Below, piece by piece: positions 53,339 to 64,000 of a stretch of 64,000 nucleotides of DNA; the stretch's first letter is position 1, and each line of letters opens with the position of its first letter. A model generated the notes under the pieces. That model was not told where the DNA came from. It searched no databases and saw nothing but the letters and a program-made list of their open reading frames with translations. A program made the position numbers and the translations under genes. The stretch is from Sulfuricurvum sp. (GTDB taxonomy: Bacteria; Campylobacterota; Campylobacteria; Campylobacterales; Sulfurimonadaceae): assembly GCF_028688295.1 (NCBI RefSeq), contig NZ_JAQTYM010000005.1, positions 1 through 64,000 on the forward strand. Direction: 5' to 3'.

Positions 53339-53983
53339 ATGACTGTAAGTTATATTCGTCCTGATAAAGATTTTGATGGTGTTTATGAACAGCTTAAATT
53401 GATTAATGGGTATGCTGATCAAAAAGCTATTATGATCAATGAAGAGCTCGTAGATCAAACCTCACAAAATAAAAGGTTAACGGATCGTCACGAAGTGGTA
53501 CGGTTCTTCCGCTCTTTAGAGGGGGATACGTTAATTATTTACGATACATGGACGTTAAGTAGCTGTATCGAAGATGTTGTGCAGATGTTTAGCTGTCTTT
53601 TAAAAAACAATAATACGATTCATTTTGTCAAGCCGGGAGTGATTATCGATCGTAAAAGTGATACAATGGTTGTCTTGGGGCTTATTGATCAATTGCGCCA
53701 AATTATTCAAGATGATGCAAAAAAAGGGATTGGCCGCCCGCGTGGATCTAAATCATCGTCAAAATTTGATATGTATTTGGAACAGATTCTTGAATTGTTG
53801 AAAAAACGACGTAGTGTGAGTGAAATTGCACGTGTTCTTGGGGTGAGTAGAAGTTCACTTAAAGATTATATTGAATCACGGGAACTTAAAGAAGTTGTGA
53901 GTGGCGTTATTGGAGTCAATGATGATGGTGATGCAGAAGCAACGGTGATCAGCACCATTCGGTGTCCGATCGATGAAAATTAA
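53339..53983 (+). CDS. serine-recombinase-like protein with apparently lost catalytic residues plus C-terminal HTH
   Basis: VSYIRPDKDFDGVYEQL in place of YxRVS; EGDTLIIYDTWTLSSC in place of the DRLxRS region; GRPRGSKSSS hinge and VSEIARVLGVSRSSLKDYI HTH. Confidence 0.75.
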   Translation: MTVSYIRPDKDFDGVYEQLKLINGYADQKAIMINEELVDQTSQNKRLTDRHEVVRFFRSLEGDTLIIYDTWTLSSCIEDVVQMFSCLLKNNNTIHFVKPGVIIDRKSDTMVVLGLIDQLRQIIQDDAKKGIGRPRGSKSSSKFDMYLEQILELLKKRRSVSEIARVLGVSRSSLKDYIESRELKEVVSGVIGVNDDGDAEATVISTIRCPIDEN

Positions 53984-54017
53984 CGTAAAAAACTAACTGT
54001 ATGATGGAGGTCGTATA

Positions 54018-55460
54018 ATGAGTGAAGAAACAGTCTCCCCTAAAGGGAAAGAATATTTGGCAGGGTGGACCGCATGGCGTATTAAACGTTATTGGTTTTA
54101 TGCCCTTGTAACCCTTTTTGCTCTAGCAGCACCATGGATTACCATAGATGGTAATCATCTCTTCTTGCTCAGTTTTGATAAGCTGAAACTTCATTTGATG
54201 TTTATTCAGTTTGATATGCAAGAGCTTTATTTAATGCCATTTTTGTTGATTATCTTATTCGTAGGTGTTTTTGGTATTACGGTACTGGGAGGACGTGTGT
54301 TCTGTGGATGGATCTGTCCACAGACGATTTTTCGCGTCGTGTATCGTGATTTAATCGAAACGAAACTCTTGGGGCTTCGAAAACGGATTAAAAACAAACA
54401 GCAAGAACCGGATTATTCGAAGTTTGAAAATAAGCTAAAACGTTTGGTCGCTATTTTGATCTGGACAGGATTGTCCTTTATTGCTGCAGCAGATTTAATG
54501 TGGTATTTTGTACCCCCTGAGGATTTCTTTGCATATCTGCAAAACCCTATGGAACATACGGTATTGATGGGTTCTATTATCGGGATTGTTCTCTTCTTGG
54601 TCTATGACGTTATTTTCTTACAAGAGAATTTTTGTGTCTATGTTTGCCCTTATTCACGTATTCAATCGGTTTTGTACGATGATGATACAGTTATGGCAAT
54701 CTATAACCCGAACCGTGGTGGTGATATCTATAATGACCAAAAAGAGAAACTCTTTACGAAACAAAAAGATCTTCTAGCCGTCAATACAAACGCTGAGTGT
54801 ACAACTTGTGAGAGTTGTGTGACCGTCTGCCCAACCCACATTGATATCCGGCGCGGGCTTCAACTAGAGTGTATCAACTGTTTAGAGTGTGTTGATGCAT
54901 GTACTGAAGTTATGGGTAAACTCGGAAAACCGAGTCTTGTGGAGTGGTCAAGTGAAAAAGAGACCCTTTATATGAAAGGTAAAACACATTACTTCCGTCC
55001 AAAAATCTTGGGTTATATTGCCATTTTGGTGATCGTGAGTATTATTTTAGGGATGATGGGAAGTAAAAAAGAGTACATGCTTCTTAACATCAATAAAGAG
55101 AACCGTTTGTATGCCGTTCATCAAAATGATGAGGGAAAAATACAAGTGGATAATGCGTATACGTTCTTGTTACAAAATACGTTGAACGAAGATCATGAAT
55201 ATTATTTTGACATTGTTGCCCCTGCAGGAATGGAAGGCAAGATTAAGATTGCCCAACCGGAAAAACCGTTTAAAGTAAAACCGGGTGTTGTTAAGAAGAA
55301 AGTAGTTGTTCTCTATACAGATGAAATTCTTGTGAATGACGATCGAAAAGATACGGTTATTCCGATTACGATTAATGCGTATGCGGTGGATGCGAAAGAT
55401 AAAGTGGCGGTAACACGTCAATCGACGTTTACTTTCCCAAGAGCGGATATGCTCAAATAA
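54018..55460 (+). CDS. ccoG: cytochrome c oxidase accessory protein CcoG
   Basis: VFCGWICPQTIFR, CVYVCPYSRIQ, CTTCESCVTVCPTHIDIR. Confidence 0.95.
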   Translation: MSEETVSPKGKEYLAGWTAWRIKRYWFYALVTLFALAAPWITIDGNHLFLLSFDKLKLHLMFIQFDMQELYLMPFLLIILFVGVFGITVLGGRVFCGWICPQTIFRVVYRDLIETKLLGLRKRIKNKQQEPDYSKFENKLKRLVAILIWTGLSFIAAADLMWYFVPPEDFFAYLQNPMEHTVLMGSIIGIVLFLVYDVIFLQENFCVYVCPYSRIQSVLYDDDTVMAIYNPNRGGDIYNDQKEKLFTKQKDLLAVNTNAECTTCESCVTVCPTHIDIRRGLQLECINCLECVDACTEVMGKLGKPSLVEWSSEKETLYMKGKTHYFRPKILGYIAILVIVSIILGMMGSKKEYMLLNINKENRLYAVHQNDEGKIQVDNAYTFLLQNTLNEDHEYYFDIVAPAGMEGKIKIAQPEKPFKVKPGVVKKKVVVLYTDEILVNDDRKDTVIPITINAYAVDAKDKVAVTRQSTFTFPRADMLK

Positions 55461-55469
55461 TAATGTGAT

Positions 55470-55498
55470 GTACTTTTCTTTTTAGAAAAGAAAAGTAC
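55470..55498. repeat. 13-bp perfect hairpin after ccoG
   Basis: GTACTTTTCTTTT-TAG-AAAAGAAAAGTAC. Confidence 0.65.
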
Positions 55499-55605
55499 GC
55501 AAAAGAAAATCCCCCCTCAACAGAACGCTACACTCCTCTCGGCACTACTGCCTACGGAGTGGCTCTAGGTATGTTTCGGGGGAAAAATAATTGAATTATG
55601 ATTGA

Positions 55606-55624
55606 TTTCCGCAAAGTGCGGAAA
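55606..55624. terminator. small hairpin downstream of purM
   Basis: TTTCCGCA-AAG-TGCGGAAA. Confidence 0.45.
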
Positions 55625-55633
55625 GAGAGAAAG

Positions 55634-56629
55634 TTATACTAGGACTGCTTCGCGTTGCCCTGCTTCGAGATGACCGATAATGTATCCATCGGTTGCAGCC
55701 AATACATCGGCTACGTCAGCTTCTTTAACAACCAAAATCATCCCCACACCCATATTAAACGCACGGAACATCTCATGACGTTCAACATGCTGTCCGATGA
55801 GCTCGAAAATCGGCAATACGCGGATAGAAGATTCGGTGATTACCGCACGTAGCCCCTCAGGGAGAACGCGCGGGAAGTTTTCGACGATTCCACCACCTGT
55901 GATGTGGGCGAGGGCTTGGATTTTATCTTTGAGCGCTTTGAACGTTTTAACGTAGATGCGTGTCGGCGTCAAAAGGGTTTCGATCAAAGGTTTTCCTTCG
56001 AACGCATCTTCGAACTTCATCCCCATTTTTTCAAATAACACTTTACGCGCCAATGAAAATCCATTTGAGTGGAGACCTGAGCTCGGTAATGCAATGAGGA
56101 TATCACCCGCCGCTACTTTATTTGAGCGATCCAGTTCACTCTTTTCTCCGATACCGACGGCAAATCCTGCCAAATCATAATCATCGGAGTGGTACATCCC
56201 CGGCATTTCTGCCGTTTCGCCACCGATAAGGGCACATTCGGCTTGACGACACCCCTCAGCAATACCGCTGACAACTGCTGTTGCAGCAGTAACATCGAGT
56301 TTTCCGGTTGCGTAATAATCGAGGAAAAAAGAGGGTGTTCCGAAATTACAGATCAAATCATTGACACACATCGCCACTAAATCGATTCCGACAGTATTAT
56401 GAATACCCGAATCGATAGCAAGTTTGAGTTTTGTTCCGACACCGTCTGTTGCTGCGAGCATTACCGGTTCGCGGTAGCCGCTTGGGAGTTCAAACGCCCC
56501 TGCGAATGAGCCGATTCCACCGAGTACACCGGGGATTGCTGTCGATTTAACGAGTGGTTTGATGTTTTCGACAAAACTGTTACCGGCGTCAATATCGACA
56601 CCGGCATCTTTGTAGCTGATTTGGCTCAT
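55634..56629 (-). CDS. purM: phosphoribosylformylglycinamidine cyclo-ligase
   Basis: [36 protein letters not shown]. Confidence 0.97.
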   Translation of the reverse strand: MSQISYKDAGVDIDAGNSFVENIKPLVKSTAIPGVLGGIGSFAGAFELPSGYREPVMLAATDGVGTKLKLAIDSGIHNTVGIDLVAMCVNDLICNFGTPSFFLDYYATGKLDVTAATAVVSGIAEGCRQAECALIGGETAEMPGMYHSDDYDLAGFAVGIGEKSELDRSNKVAAGDILIALPSSGLHSNGFSLARKVLFEKMGMKFEDAFEGKPLIETLLTPTRIYVKTFKALKDKIQALAHITGGGIVENFPRVLPEGLRAVITESSIRVLPIFELIGQHVERHEMFRAFNMGVGMILVVKEADVADVLAATDGYIIGHLEAGQREAVLV

Positions 56630-56695
56630 GAAGTCCCTCATCTGTTTATAATGTGCAAATTATAACAGATGAGTGGTTAGGGGAAATTTAGAGGA

Positions 56696-56899
56696 TTAAT
56701 CTTTTTGCGGACATTTGCCGAAAACTTTTTTGAAAACCCATAACGATGGACAAAAATCGGTAAATGCCCATACGATGACCATGACGATTACTAATGTTTG
56801 AATGACTACAGCAAGTTGTATCTGACCTGTTACAAACAATACCATCGCAAGTGTTAATACGATTGCCATTAAAAAACGTTGAATTTTTTCAGCACACAT
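56696..56899 (-). CDS. DUF2892/YgaP-like small membrane protein
   Basis: 67 aa; IQRFLMAIVL...FTDFCPSLWVFKKVFGKCP. Confidence 0.8.
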   Translation of the reverse strand: MCAEKIQRFLMAIVLTLAMVLFVTGQIQLAVVIQTLVIVMVIVWAFTDFCPSLWVFKKVFGKCPQKD

Positions 56900-57057
56900 A
56901 GTTGCTCCTCAATTTATAGAAATAATTGGTTGAAATTATAGCTAAAGAGGAGGAGTTAACCTTTAACTGCCGAGTATAAATAGAATATTCAAACCTTTTT
57001 AATCTCTGCGTGTTACAATCGCTGAAAAATTCCCACTTATGAGAAGAGAACCATTTA

Positions 57058-57612
57058 ATGAAAACATTTATCACTCCCGAAATGATGACCCATGTCGCAC
57101 TTTGTACCCACAAAAATCCCAGCACCGTGATGGTGTTAAGCGATCAACGTGATCTTTTAAAAGGTGAATTGGCTCGTTACCGCGATGTTGAAACGATCTA
57201 CGCGGATACGAACGATCTTCTTTCTGTATTGCGTAACGTTACCGATAACAGTACTGATGTGTTACTTTTAGATACGTTTAGTGATGATAGCGCAGTATTT
57301 GCCCATGTGAACCGACTTTTAAAAGACGATGCTTTGATGGTGTGCAAGCATCCCGATCTTGATGATGTGGCTGGCAATACAAAACTCATGCAGATTTTAG
57401 GGAACTACTTTAAAATTATTATGCCTTACTATGATGGGAATGGTGCAACATTGCTATTATGCTCAAAAGAGTACCATCCGACGGCGGATCTAATTTTACA
57501 ACGTAGTGATTTGCTGGAGGGACAACAGTTTTATAACTGCGATGTCCATATCGGAGTCTTTGCAATGCCGCAGTACATCCGCAAAAATTACCTCGGGATT
57601 ATACGCAACTAA
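57058..57612 (+). CDS. shortened, divergent spermidine-synthase-like protein
   Basis: EMMTHVALCTHKNPSTVMVLS, GVFAMPQYIRKNYL resemble SpeE; no N-terminal beta domain. Confidence 0.7.
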   Translation: MKTFITPEMMTHVALCTHKNPSTVMVLSDQRDLLKGELARYRDVETIYADTNDLLSVLRNVTDNSTDVLLLDTFSDDSAVFAHVNRLLKDDALMVCKHPDLDDVAGNTKLMQILGNYFKIIMPYYDGNGATLLLCSKEYHPTADLILQRSDLLEGQQFYNCDVHIGVFAMPQYIRKNYLGIIRN

Positions 57613-58217
57613 TGGCATTTGAATATGCCATTGCACTCACTGGGGGGATCGCGACAGGGAAAAGTACTGTCGCCTCTTTATTGGGATTAAACGGTCTTCG
57701 TATCATCGATGCCGATACGATAGCACACCGTATTTTGGATGAAAACAGTGGCTGGGTAGTGGAACGATTCGGTGATGAGTTTGTTAAAAATGGAAAAGTG
57801 GATCGCCCTGCGTTGGGAAAAATCATTTTTGCTGATCCGGAAGCGAAAAAAGAATTGGAAACTTTTCTTCATCCTAAAATTCGTACTGCCATCGAAGAGC
57901 AAAGCGAAAAACAAGATCGTCTCAAATATCCCTATCTGATTGATATTCCCCTCTTTTTTGAGACTTCGTCGTATCCTATCAACAATTCGGTTGTCGTTTA
58001 TACTCCAAAAACGTTGCAATTGGAGCGGTTTATGAAACGTAACGGTTTTTCGCAGGAGGAGTCGTTACGCCGTATCGAGAGTCAAATGGACATTGATGAA
58101 AAAAAAGCGCGCGCGACATGGGTGATCGATAACTCTTCTAATCTCAAACATTTACAGCGTGAGTGTGAACAGTTTGTTGACACTATTAAATTACTCTATC
58201 CCGCTCCTAAGGTATAA
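57612..58217 (+). CDS. coaE: dephospho-CoA kinase
   Basis: ALTGGIATGKSTVASLL, IIDADTIAHRIL. Confidence 0.95.
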   Translation: MAFEYAIALTGGIATGKSTVASLLGLNGLRIIDADTIAHRILDENSGWVVERFGDEFVKNGKVDRPALGKIIFADPEAKKELETFLHPKIRTAIEEQSEKQDRLKYPYLIDIPLFFETSSYPINNSVVVYTPKTLQLERFMKRNGFSQEESLRRIESQMDIDEKKARATWVIDNSSNLKHLQRECEQFVDTIKLLYPAPKV

Positions 58218-58243
58218 TTACCGCAATTATAAAGGAATACCCC

Positions 58244-58993
58244 ATGTTACAAATCGCCAAATACTGCGCCAGTGGCAATGATTTTGTCATCTTTCATGCT
58301 TTTCATGGAGCAGATCGCTCTGGACTTGCCCGAATTCTCTGTGATCGTCAAAACGGCATCGGAGCGGATGGGTTGATCGTTTTACTCCCTCATGAAAGCC
58401 ATGATTTCGAGTGGGAGTTTTACAATGCCGATGGTTCGACTGCTTCGATGTGCGGAAACGGAAGCCGTGCGTGCGCCCATTATGCTCACCGTTTTGGACT
58501 CGCAGGTGAGAATATGGAGTTTTTAACGGGTGCTGGGGTGATAAAAGCGAGTGTCGAGGGGGATGTGGTACAAAGCGATTTGACTCCTCCCCTCGTTATC
58601 AATGATGCAATTTTTGAACATGAAATGACATGGTGGCTTATCGATACGGGTGTGCCGCATTTGGTCACCTTTGATGCCGATATGGAAAATTTTAATATCG
58701 CGATGGCGAGAGAACTCCGTTACAAATACAATGCTAATGTCAATATTGCATACGTTGAAAGTAATGGTTCGATTCGTGTTCGTACCTATGAACGCGGGGT
58801 AGAAGATGAGACGCTGGCGTGCGGAACAGGGATGGCGGCATGTTTTTATCGTGCTTCAATTGAGAGTTTGGTTGCGGATAATGCTCGTGTCTATCCGAAA
58901 AGCGGAGAGACGTTATATTTGGGACTGGATGAAGGGACGATTACGTTCAAAGGGGAAGTGAAAGGGGTTTTTGAGACTTACTGGAGAGAATAA
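58244..58993 (+). CDS. dapF: diaminopimelate epimerase
   Basis: CASGNDFVIF, NADGSTASMCGNGSRACAHYA, TLACGTGMAA. Confidence 0.96.
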   Translation: MLQIAKYCASGNDFVIFHAFHGADRSGLARILCDRQNGIGADGLIVLLPHESHDFEWEFYNADGSTASMCGNGSRACAHYAHRFGLAGENMEFLTGAGVIKASVEGDVVQSDLTPPLVINDAIFEHEMTWWLIDTGVPHLVTFDADMENFNIAMARELRYKYNANVNIAYVESNGSIRVRTYERGVEDETLACGTGMAACFYRASIESLVADNARVYPKSGETLYLGLDEGTITFKGEVKGVFETYWRE

Positions 58994-59002
58994 AAAAAGT
59001 TT

Positions 59003-59081
59003 CGTTCGTGGTGAGCTTGTCGAACCATGAACGTTTACCCCTCGACATACCCGAAGGGCACGTGAGCTCAGGGCGAACGGG
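59003..59081. repeat. intergenic palindromic repeat between convergent dapF and prfA
   Basis: CGTTCGTGGT-GAGCTTGTCGA-ACCATGAACG then CCCTCGACATACCCGAAGGG...GGGCGAACGGGG. Confidence 0.65.
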
Positions 59082-59087
59082 GATAGT

Positions 59088-60155
59088 TTATAATCCCGCT
59101 CTCTCCATAATTTGCGCTTGAGTATCGGCGATCAACGGTTCGATAATATCGTCCATCAATCCACCCTGCATAATCTCTTCAAGTCGATAGAGGGTAAGGG
59201 TGATGCGGTGATCGGAGATGCGGTTTTGAGGGTAGTTGTAGGTGCGGATGCGCCCTGAGCGATCTCCTGTTCCCACTTGATCTTTACGCTCGCTCATCTC
59301 TTTTTCTTTTGCCTCTTGCATTTGCATATCATAAATACGAGCTTTGAGAATTTGCATCGCTTTGTCTTTATTTTTGTGCTGGGATTTTTGATCTTGGTTG
59401 GTGACGACGATTCCGGTCGGGAGATGGGTGATACGGACCGCTGAGTCGGTTGTATTGACACTTTGCCCTCCTGAACCGGATGAGCGCATAACGTCAATTT
59501 TGAGATCATTTTCATTGATAATAACCTCAACATCATCGACTTCCGGCATTACGGCTACCGTAATTGCTGAAGTGTGAACCCGTCCTTGAGACTCGGTTGC
59601 AGGGACACGTTGTACGCGGTGCGTTCCCGCCTCGTATTTGAGACGAGAGTAAACCTGCTCCCCTTTAATGAGGGCAATGATCTCTTTAAATCCACCAGCA
59701 TCACTCGGACTGCTGCTCATAAGTTCTATCTTCCATCCCTTGACATCCGCATAACGAACATAGGCGTTAAACAAATCTCCGACAAAAATTGCTGCTTCAT
59801 CTCCACCCGTACCAGCACGAAGTTCGATATAAATATTTCGTTTGTCATTGGGATCGCTTGGGATGAGAAGTTTTTTAATCTCATCTTCGAGGGGCTCAAT
59901 CATTGGTTCTAATGCTCTTAATTCCTCTTTAGCTAGCTCACCGAGTTCCGCATCAAATGCGAGAGATTTATTTTCCTCGATATCGTCAAGGAGTTTCTTG
60001 TATTCGGTTGCTTTGGTGACAATTGCTTGAATAGAAGACTGCTCTTTAGAGAGGTCGGTCATCCGTTTGATGTCATTTCCGATATCGGGAGAACTGAGAA
60101 GTTCGGTTAGTTCGTTGTAGCGGTTGATAAAAGGGGTAAGTTTGTCGGATAACAT
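59088..60155 (-). CDS. prfA: peptide chain release factor 1
   Basis: [46 protein letters not shown] (GGQ). Confidence 0.98.
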   Translation of the reverse strand: MLSDKLTPFINRYNELTELLSSPDIGNDIKRMTDLSKEQSSIQAIVTKATEYKKLLDDIEENKSLAFDAELGELAKEELRALEPMIEPLEDEIKKLLIPSDPNDKRNIYIELRAGTGGDEAAIFVGDLFNAYVRYADVKGWKIELMSSSPSDAGGFKEIIALIKGEQVYSRLKYEAGTHRVQRVPATESQGRVHTSAITVAVMPEVDDVEVIINENDLKIDVMRSSGSGGQSVNTTDSAVRITHLPTGIVVTNQDQKSQHKNKDKAMQILKARIYDMQMQEAKEKEMSERKDQVGTGDRSGRIRTYNYPQNRISDHRITLTLYRLEEIMQGGLMDDIIEPLIADTQAQIMERAGL

Positions 60156-60224
60156 GAGTATGTCCTAAAAGAGGCGTTTTGAGAAAATGTTTTAAAGAAG
60201 GAAAGCTACCCCGAAGGGTTAGGC

Positions 60225-60491
60225 TTAAGCTGCAATAGCGTTAACAGCGAGGTGAAGACGACTTACTTTACGTGCAGCAGTCTCTTTTTTCAAGACACCT
60301 TTGCTAACGTATTTATGAAGGTTGGCGTTAGCAATAACAAGAGCGGCTTTCGCTTCATCTTTGTTTCCGGCTTCAACAGCAGTGCGAACTGCTTTAACAA
60401 TGTTTTTAATACGTGTACGATAGAATCGGTTGCGTTCTGTACGCTTTTCCGTCTGACGGATACGTTTTAATGCTGACTTATGGTTTGCCAT
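60225..60491 (-). CDS. rpsT: 30S ribosomal protein S20
   Basis: [22 protein letters not shown]. Confidence 0.97.
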   Translation of the reverse strand: MANHKSALKRIRQTEKRTERNRFYRTRIKNIVKAVRTAVEAGNKDEAKAALVIANANLHKYVSKGVLKKETAARKVSRLHLAVNAIAA

Positions 60492-60616
60492 GGCATTTAT
60501 CCTTGTCGAATTTTTTTTAGGGTAGAATACTATCTTAAAGAGAATTAAATTTAAGTTAAAATTTATAGAATCTGAAATAAAAAAGAAAAACTAATTATTA
60601 AAGGGAAGAAAATTTT

Positions 60617-61957
60617 ATGAAACTTTTTGGAACCGATGGAGTGCGGGGGGAAGCGGGCTCATTTTTAACTGCTGAATTGGCGATGCGTGTTGCGATGGCG
60701 GCAGGTATTTATTTTAGTGCCCACTCCCGTACGAAAAAGATTTTAGTCGGAAAAGATACGCGGCGCAGCGGCTATATGATCGAAAATGCAATTGTCACCG
60801 GACTCACCGCAGTGGGATACGATGTGGTCCAAATCGGTCCGATGCCTACCCCTGCCATTGCATTCTTGACGGAAAATATGCGTTGTGATGCGGGGATTAT
60901 GATCTCTGCTAGCCATAATCCGTATGAAGATAACGGAATCAAATTTTTCGATGCCCATGGAAACAAACTCTCCGAAGAGATCGAAGCACAAATCGAAGCA
61001 ATCGCCCATGACAAAGCTCGTCTAGAAGAGGGACAGGTTACAGGTAAAAAAATCGGCAGCGCAAAGCGGATCGATGACGTGATAGGTCGCTACATCGTTC
61101 AGCTCAAAAACTCATTCAGTCGTGAATTAACATTGCAAGGATTGCGCATCGTTTTGGATACTGCAAACGGTGCAGGGTACAAAGTGGGGCCAACGGTACT
61201 CGAAGAGCTAGGTGCAGAAGTGATCGTACTGCATGATAAACCGAACGGTTTTAATATTAATGAAGGGTGCGGAGCACTTCATACGAAAGATTTGCGTGAA
61301 GCGGTGAAACAGTATCGCGCCGATATAGGTCTTGCTCTCGATGGAGATGCTGACCGCCTTATCGTTGTCGATGAAAAAGGGGACGAAGTAGACGGTGATC
61401 AGATCCTCGGAGCACTAGGACTCTTTTTACACCAGAGCGGTCAGCTCAAAGGGGATGGAATTGTCTCTACTGTTATGAGTAATCAAGCGTTAGAAGACAC
61501 GATGTCTGAGAATGGTTTGAAGCTTTTCCGCTCAAACGTCGGCGATAAATACGTATTGGAAGTGATGCGTGAAAACGGTATTAACTTCGGGGGAGAGCAA
61601 AGCGGTCATATTATCATGCACGATTACGCCAAAACAGGTGACGGATTGGTGAGTGCGCTCCAAATTTTGGCACTTCTCCTCACTTCCGGTCAAAAAGCGA
61701 GCAAAGTCCTTCGTCCATTTAAGCTTTATCCTCAAAAATTGGTCAATATTAAAGTAAAAAATAAAAAACCTCTCGATCAAATCGAGGGTCTTAATACTGA
61801 ACTTGAAGCTGTTGATGCGTTGCATATACGTCATCTGATCCGTTACTCGGGTACAGAGAATAAACTTCGTATTCTACTAGAGGGCAAAGATGCTAAAGTA
61901 ATGGAAAAAGCAATGGAAAAGTTAGTTGGTTTTTTCGAGAAAGTACTTAATGCTTAA
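60617..61957 (+). CDS. glmM: phosphoglucosamine mutase
   Basis: [42 protein letters not shown]. Confidence 0.97.
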   Translation: MKLFGTDGVRGEAGSFLTAELAMRVAMAAGIYFSAHSRTKKILVGKDTRRSGYMIENAIVTGLTAVGYDVVQIGPMPTPAIAFLTENMRCDAGIMISASHNPYEDNGIKFFDAHGNKLSEEIEAQIEAIAHDKARLEEGQVTGKKIGSAKRIDDVIGRYIVQLKNSFSRELTLQGLRIVLDTANGAGYKVGPTVLEELGAEVIVLHDKPNGFNINEGCGALHTKDLREAVKQYRADIGLALDGDADRLIVVDEKGDEVDGDQILGALGLFLHQSGQLKGDGIVSTVMSNQALEDTMSENGLKLFRSNVGDKYVLEVMRENGINFGGEQSGHIIMHDYAKTGDGLVSALQILALLLTSGQKASKVLRPFKLYPQKLVNIKVKNKKPLDQIEGLNTELEAVDALHIRHLIRYSGTENKLRILLEGKDAKVMEKAMEKLVGFFEKVLNA

Positions 61958-62393
61958 AACACTTGCCATCCTTTTATTAGCAGCTTTAGGTATTTTCATT
62001 ATCGATCAAAATATTAAATGGATGTTTGTTGAGGGCTTTCGGTATTACACCGAGTGCATCGATCTTATCTTAGTTTACAATCGTGGTGTTGCTTTTTCCA
62101 TGTTTGCCTTTTTGGAAGAGGGACTGAAATGGATACAGCTTGTATTACTCGCAGGTGTTGTCGGATACACGTTATGGCTGAAAAAAAACTGCTACATCCT
62201 CCCTGTTGGAATCATGATAGGTGCCGGTTTTTCGAACGTATACGATCGTTTTATCCACGGTGGGGTAGTCGATTACGTCTATTGGCATTGCGGATTCGAT
62301 TTTGCTGTGTTCAATTTTGCCGATGTGATGATAGATATTGCCGTTGTATGGTTATTGATTTTAAACTTCCGTCCCCAGTCGTGTAAGAGTTAA
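61950..62393 (+). CDS. lspA: signal peptidase II
   Basis: [52 protein letters not shown]. Confidence 0.94.
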   Translation: MLKTLAILLLAALGIFIIDQNIKWMFVEGFRYYTECIDLILVYNRGVAFSMFAFLEEGLKWIQLVLLAGVVGYTLWLKKNCYILPVGIMIGAGFSNVYDRFIHGGVVDYVYWHCGFDFAVFNFADVMIDIAVVWLLILNFRPQSCKS

Positions 62394-62443
62394 GTGTCTT
62401 TTAACTTCCACGCGGATATAATTTCACTCTTACAATACGTGAT

Positions 62444-62519
62444 GGTCTTATAGCTCAGTTGGTAGAGCACTACCTCGACAAGGTAGTGGTCACAGGTTCG
62501 AGTCCTGTTGGGACCACCA
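62444..62519 (+). tRNA. tRNA-Val (anticodon GAC)
   Basis: 76-nt cloverleaf, CTACC-TCGACAA-GGTAG anticodon arm, encoded CCA. Confidence 0.95.
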
Positions 62520-62615
62520 TTTCTCCTTAATTTTCCTCAAAATTTATTTATTTAATCGTAAACCAATCAACAATCCCGTATAATCCGCGATATTTTCTCA
62601 ACGAGGGACACCCTT

Positions 62616-64000
62616 ATGGATATTATTGCACTTAAGCATGATGATCAAATAATCGATTTACAAACGGCAGAAGCACTTGGAATTACGGGTGAAGAGATCG
62701 TTTACGATAACTCTCCCGATTCTCTCGAAGTTCTTCGCCACTCTTGTGCGCATTTGATGGCAGAAGCGATCAAAGCACTCTACACCGATGCTAAATTTTT
62801 CGTCGGTCCTACTGTCAAAGAGGGTTTTTATTACGATTTCAAAGTAAACGAAACGCTCAATGAAGAAGACTTGAAAACGATCGAAAAAAAGATGCTCGAT
62901 ATTGCCAAAGGCAAAGAGAAGATCACACGATACGAAATCACGAAAGAGGAAGCTCGCGCAAAATTTGCAAATGACCATTTGAAACAAGCGGTTATGGATC
63001 GTATTCCATCGGAAACCGTGACGATCTATAAACAAGGTGAGTTTGAAGATCTTTGTCGAGGGCCTCATTTACCGAGCGTCGGATTGATCCGTTATTTCAA
63101 ACTGACCAAAATTTCGGGTGCGTATCTCGGCGGTGATAGCAAGAACGAGATGCTTACCCGTATTTACGGTATCGCATTTGCCGATAAAGAGTCACTCAAA
63201 GCATACTTGGATCAAATGGCGGAAGCGGAAAAACGAGACCACCGCAAAATCGGTGCCGAGATGAAACTCTTTACGTTCCGTGAAGAGGTCGGGGCGGGAT
63301 TCCCGATTTGGCTCCCTGCGGGGGCACGTATGCGTTCACGTTTGGAGCAATTACTTTTCAAAGCACATCGTAAACGTGGGTATGAGCCGGTGCGAGGTCC
63401 TGAAATGCTCCGTTCTGATTTATGGAAAGTGTCGGGACATTATCAAAACTACGGTGAAAACATGTATTTCACCAACATTGATGAGCTAGAATTCGGGGTT
63501 AAACCGATGAACTGTGTCGGTCACATCAAAGTGTACGAGCATGATTTGCACTCCTACCGTGACCTTCCTCTCAAATATTTTGAATACGGGGTCGTTCATC
63601 GTCATGAGATGACGGGAGCACTTCACGGATTGTTCCGTGTTCGCGAATTTACCCAAGACGATGCTCATATCTTCTGTACGGCCGATCAGATTGAGCAGCA
63701 GATTATCGAAGTGGTTGATTTCGTAGATAAAATCATGAAAACATTTGAATTTAACTACAAAATGATGATCTCGACCAAGCCTGAAAAAGCGGTCGGAGAT
63801 GACGCGGTTTGGGAGATTTCAACCAACGCACTTAAGACGGCGATGGACAAAAATAACCTTGCTTACGAGATCGATGAGGGGGGCGGAGCGTTTTACGGTC
63901 CTAAAATTGATATCAAAATTACCGATGCTATCGGACGTGAATGGCAGTGCGGTACGATCCAACTCGATTTCAACCTTCCGATGCGTTTTGAGCTCGAATA
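62616..64000 (+). CDS. thrS: threonyl-tRNA synthetase, 3' truncated by window
   Basis: [48 protein letters not shown]; open to the window end. Confidence 0.96.
   Translation, partial: MDIIALKHDDQIIDLQTAEALGITGEEIVYDNSPDSLEVLRHSCAHLMAEAIKALYTDAKFFVGPTVKEGFYYDFKVNETLNEEDLKTIEKKMLDIAKGKEKITRYEITKEEARAKFANDHLKQAVMDRIPSETVTIYKQGEFEDLCRGPHLPSVGLIRYFKLTKISGAYLGGDSKNEMLTRIYGIAFADKESLKAYLDQMAEAEKRDHRKIGAEMKLFTFREEVGAGFPIWLPAGARMRSRLEQLLFKAHRKRGYEPVRGPEMLRSDLWKVSGHYQNYGENMYFTNIDELEFGVKPMNCVGHIKVYEHDLHSYRDLPLKYFEYGVVHRHEMTGALHGLFRVREFTQDDAHIFCTADQIEQQIIEVVDFVDKIMKTFEFNYKMMISTKPEKAVGDDAVWEISTNALKTAMDKNNLAYEIDEGGGAFYGPKIDIKITDAIGREWQCGTIQLDFNLPMRFELE

Overview
The window looks like chromosomal DNA from a Campylobacterota (epsilonproteobacterial) genome, Sulfurimonas/Sulfuricurvum-like; the taxonomy is inferred from gene content and gene order. 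Most of it is housekeeping sequence: typA, dgt-like, pho/pst, Mla-like and Tam lipid/OM modules, cobQ-btuB, dxr, tsaD, tpx, recA-eno, fliQ-murB, ccoG, purM, coaE-dapF, rpsT-prfA, glmM-lspA and thrS, plus tRNA-Ser(GGA) and tRNA-Val(GAC). I saw no CRISPR array, prophage or IS element. The most interesting signals are: (1) a btuB leader with its own promoter, an 85-codon upstream ORF overlapping btuB, and a perfect 9-bp inverted repeat sequestering the btuB SD; (2) a serine-recombinase-like protein that has lost the catalytic Ser and the DRxxR-type motif, with a palindrome in its own promoter, next to ccoG; (3) four Pho-box-like promoters sharing an 11+11+11 bp architecture before the -10, one embedded in the 3' end of an upstream gene; (4) an orphan Rho-independent terminator between pstS and a porin that implies an unannotated sRNA; (5) a small ORF with several mutually exclusive hairpins in its 5' UTR, next to a Fic gene; (6) a TonB-dependent receptor paired with a YfiR-coiled-coil-TM-GGDEF fusion. 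All calls come from reading the sequence and supplied ORFs by eye; no searches or folding were run.
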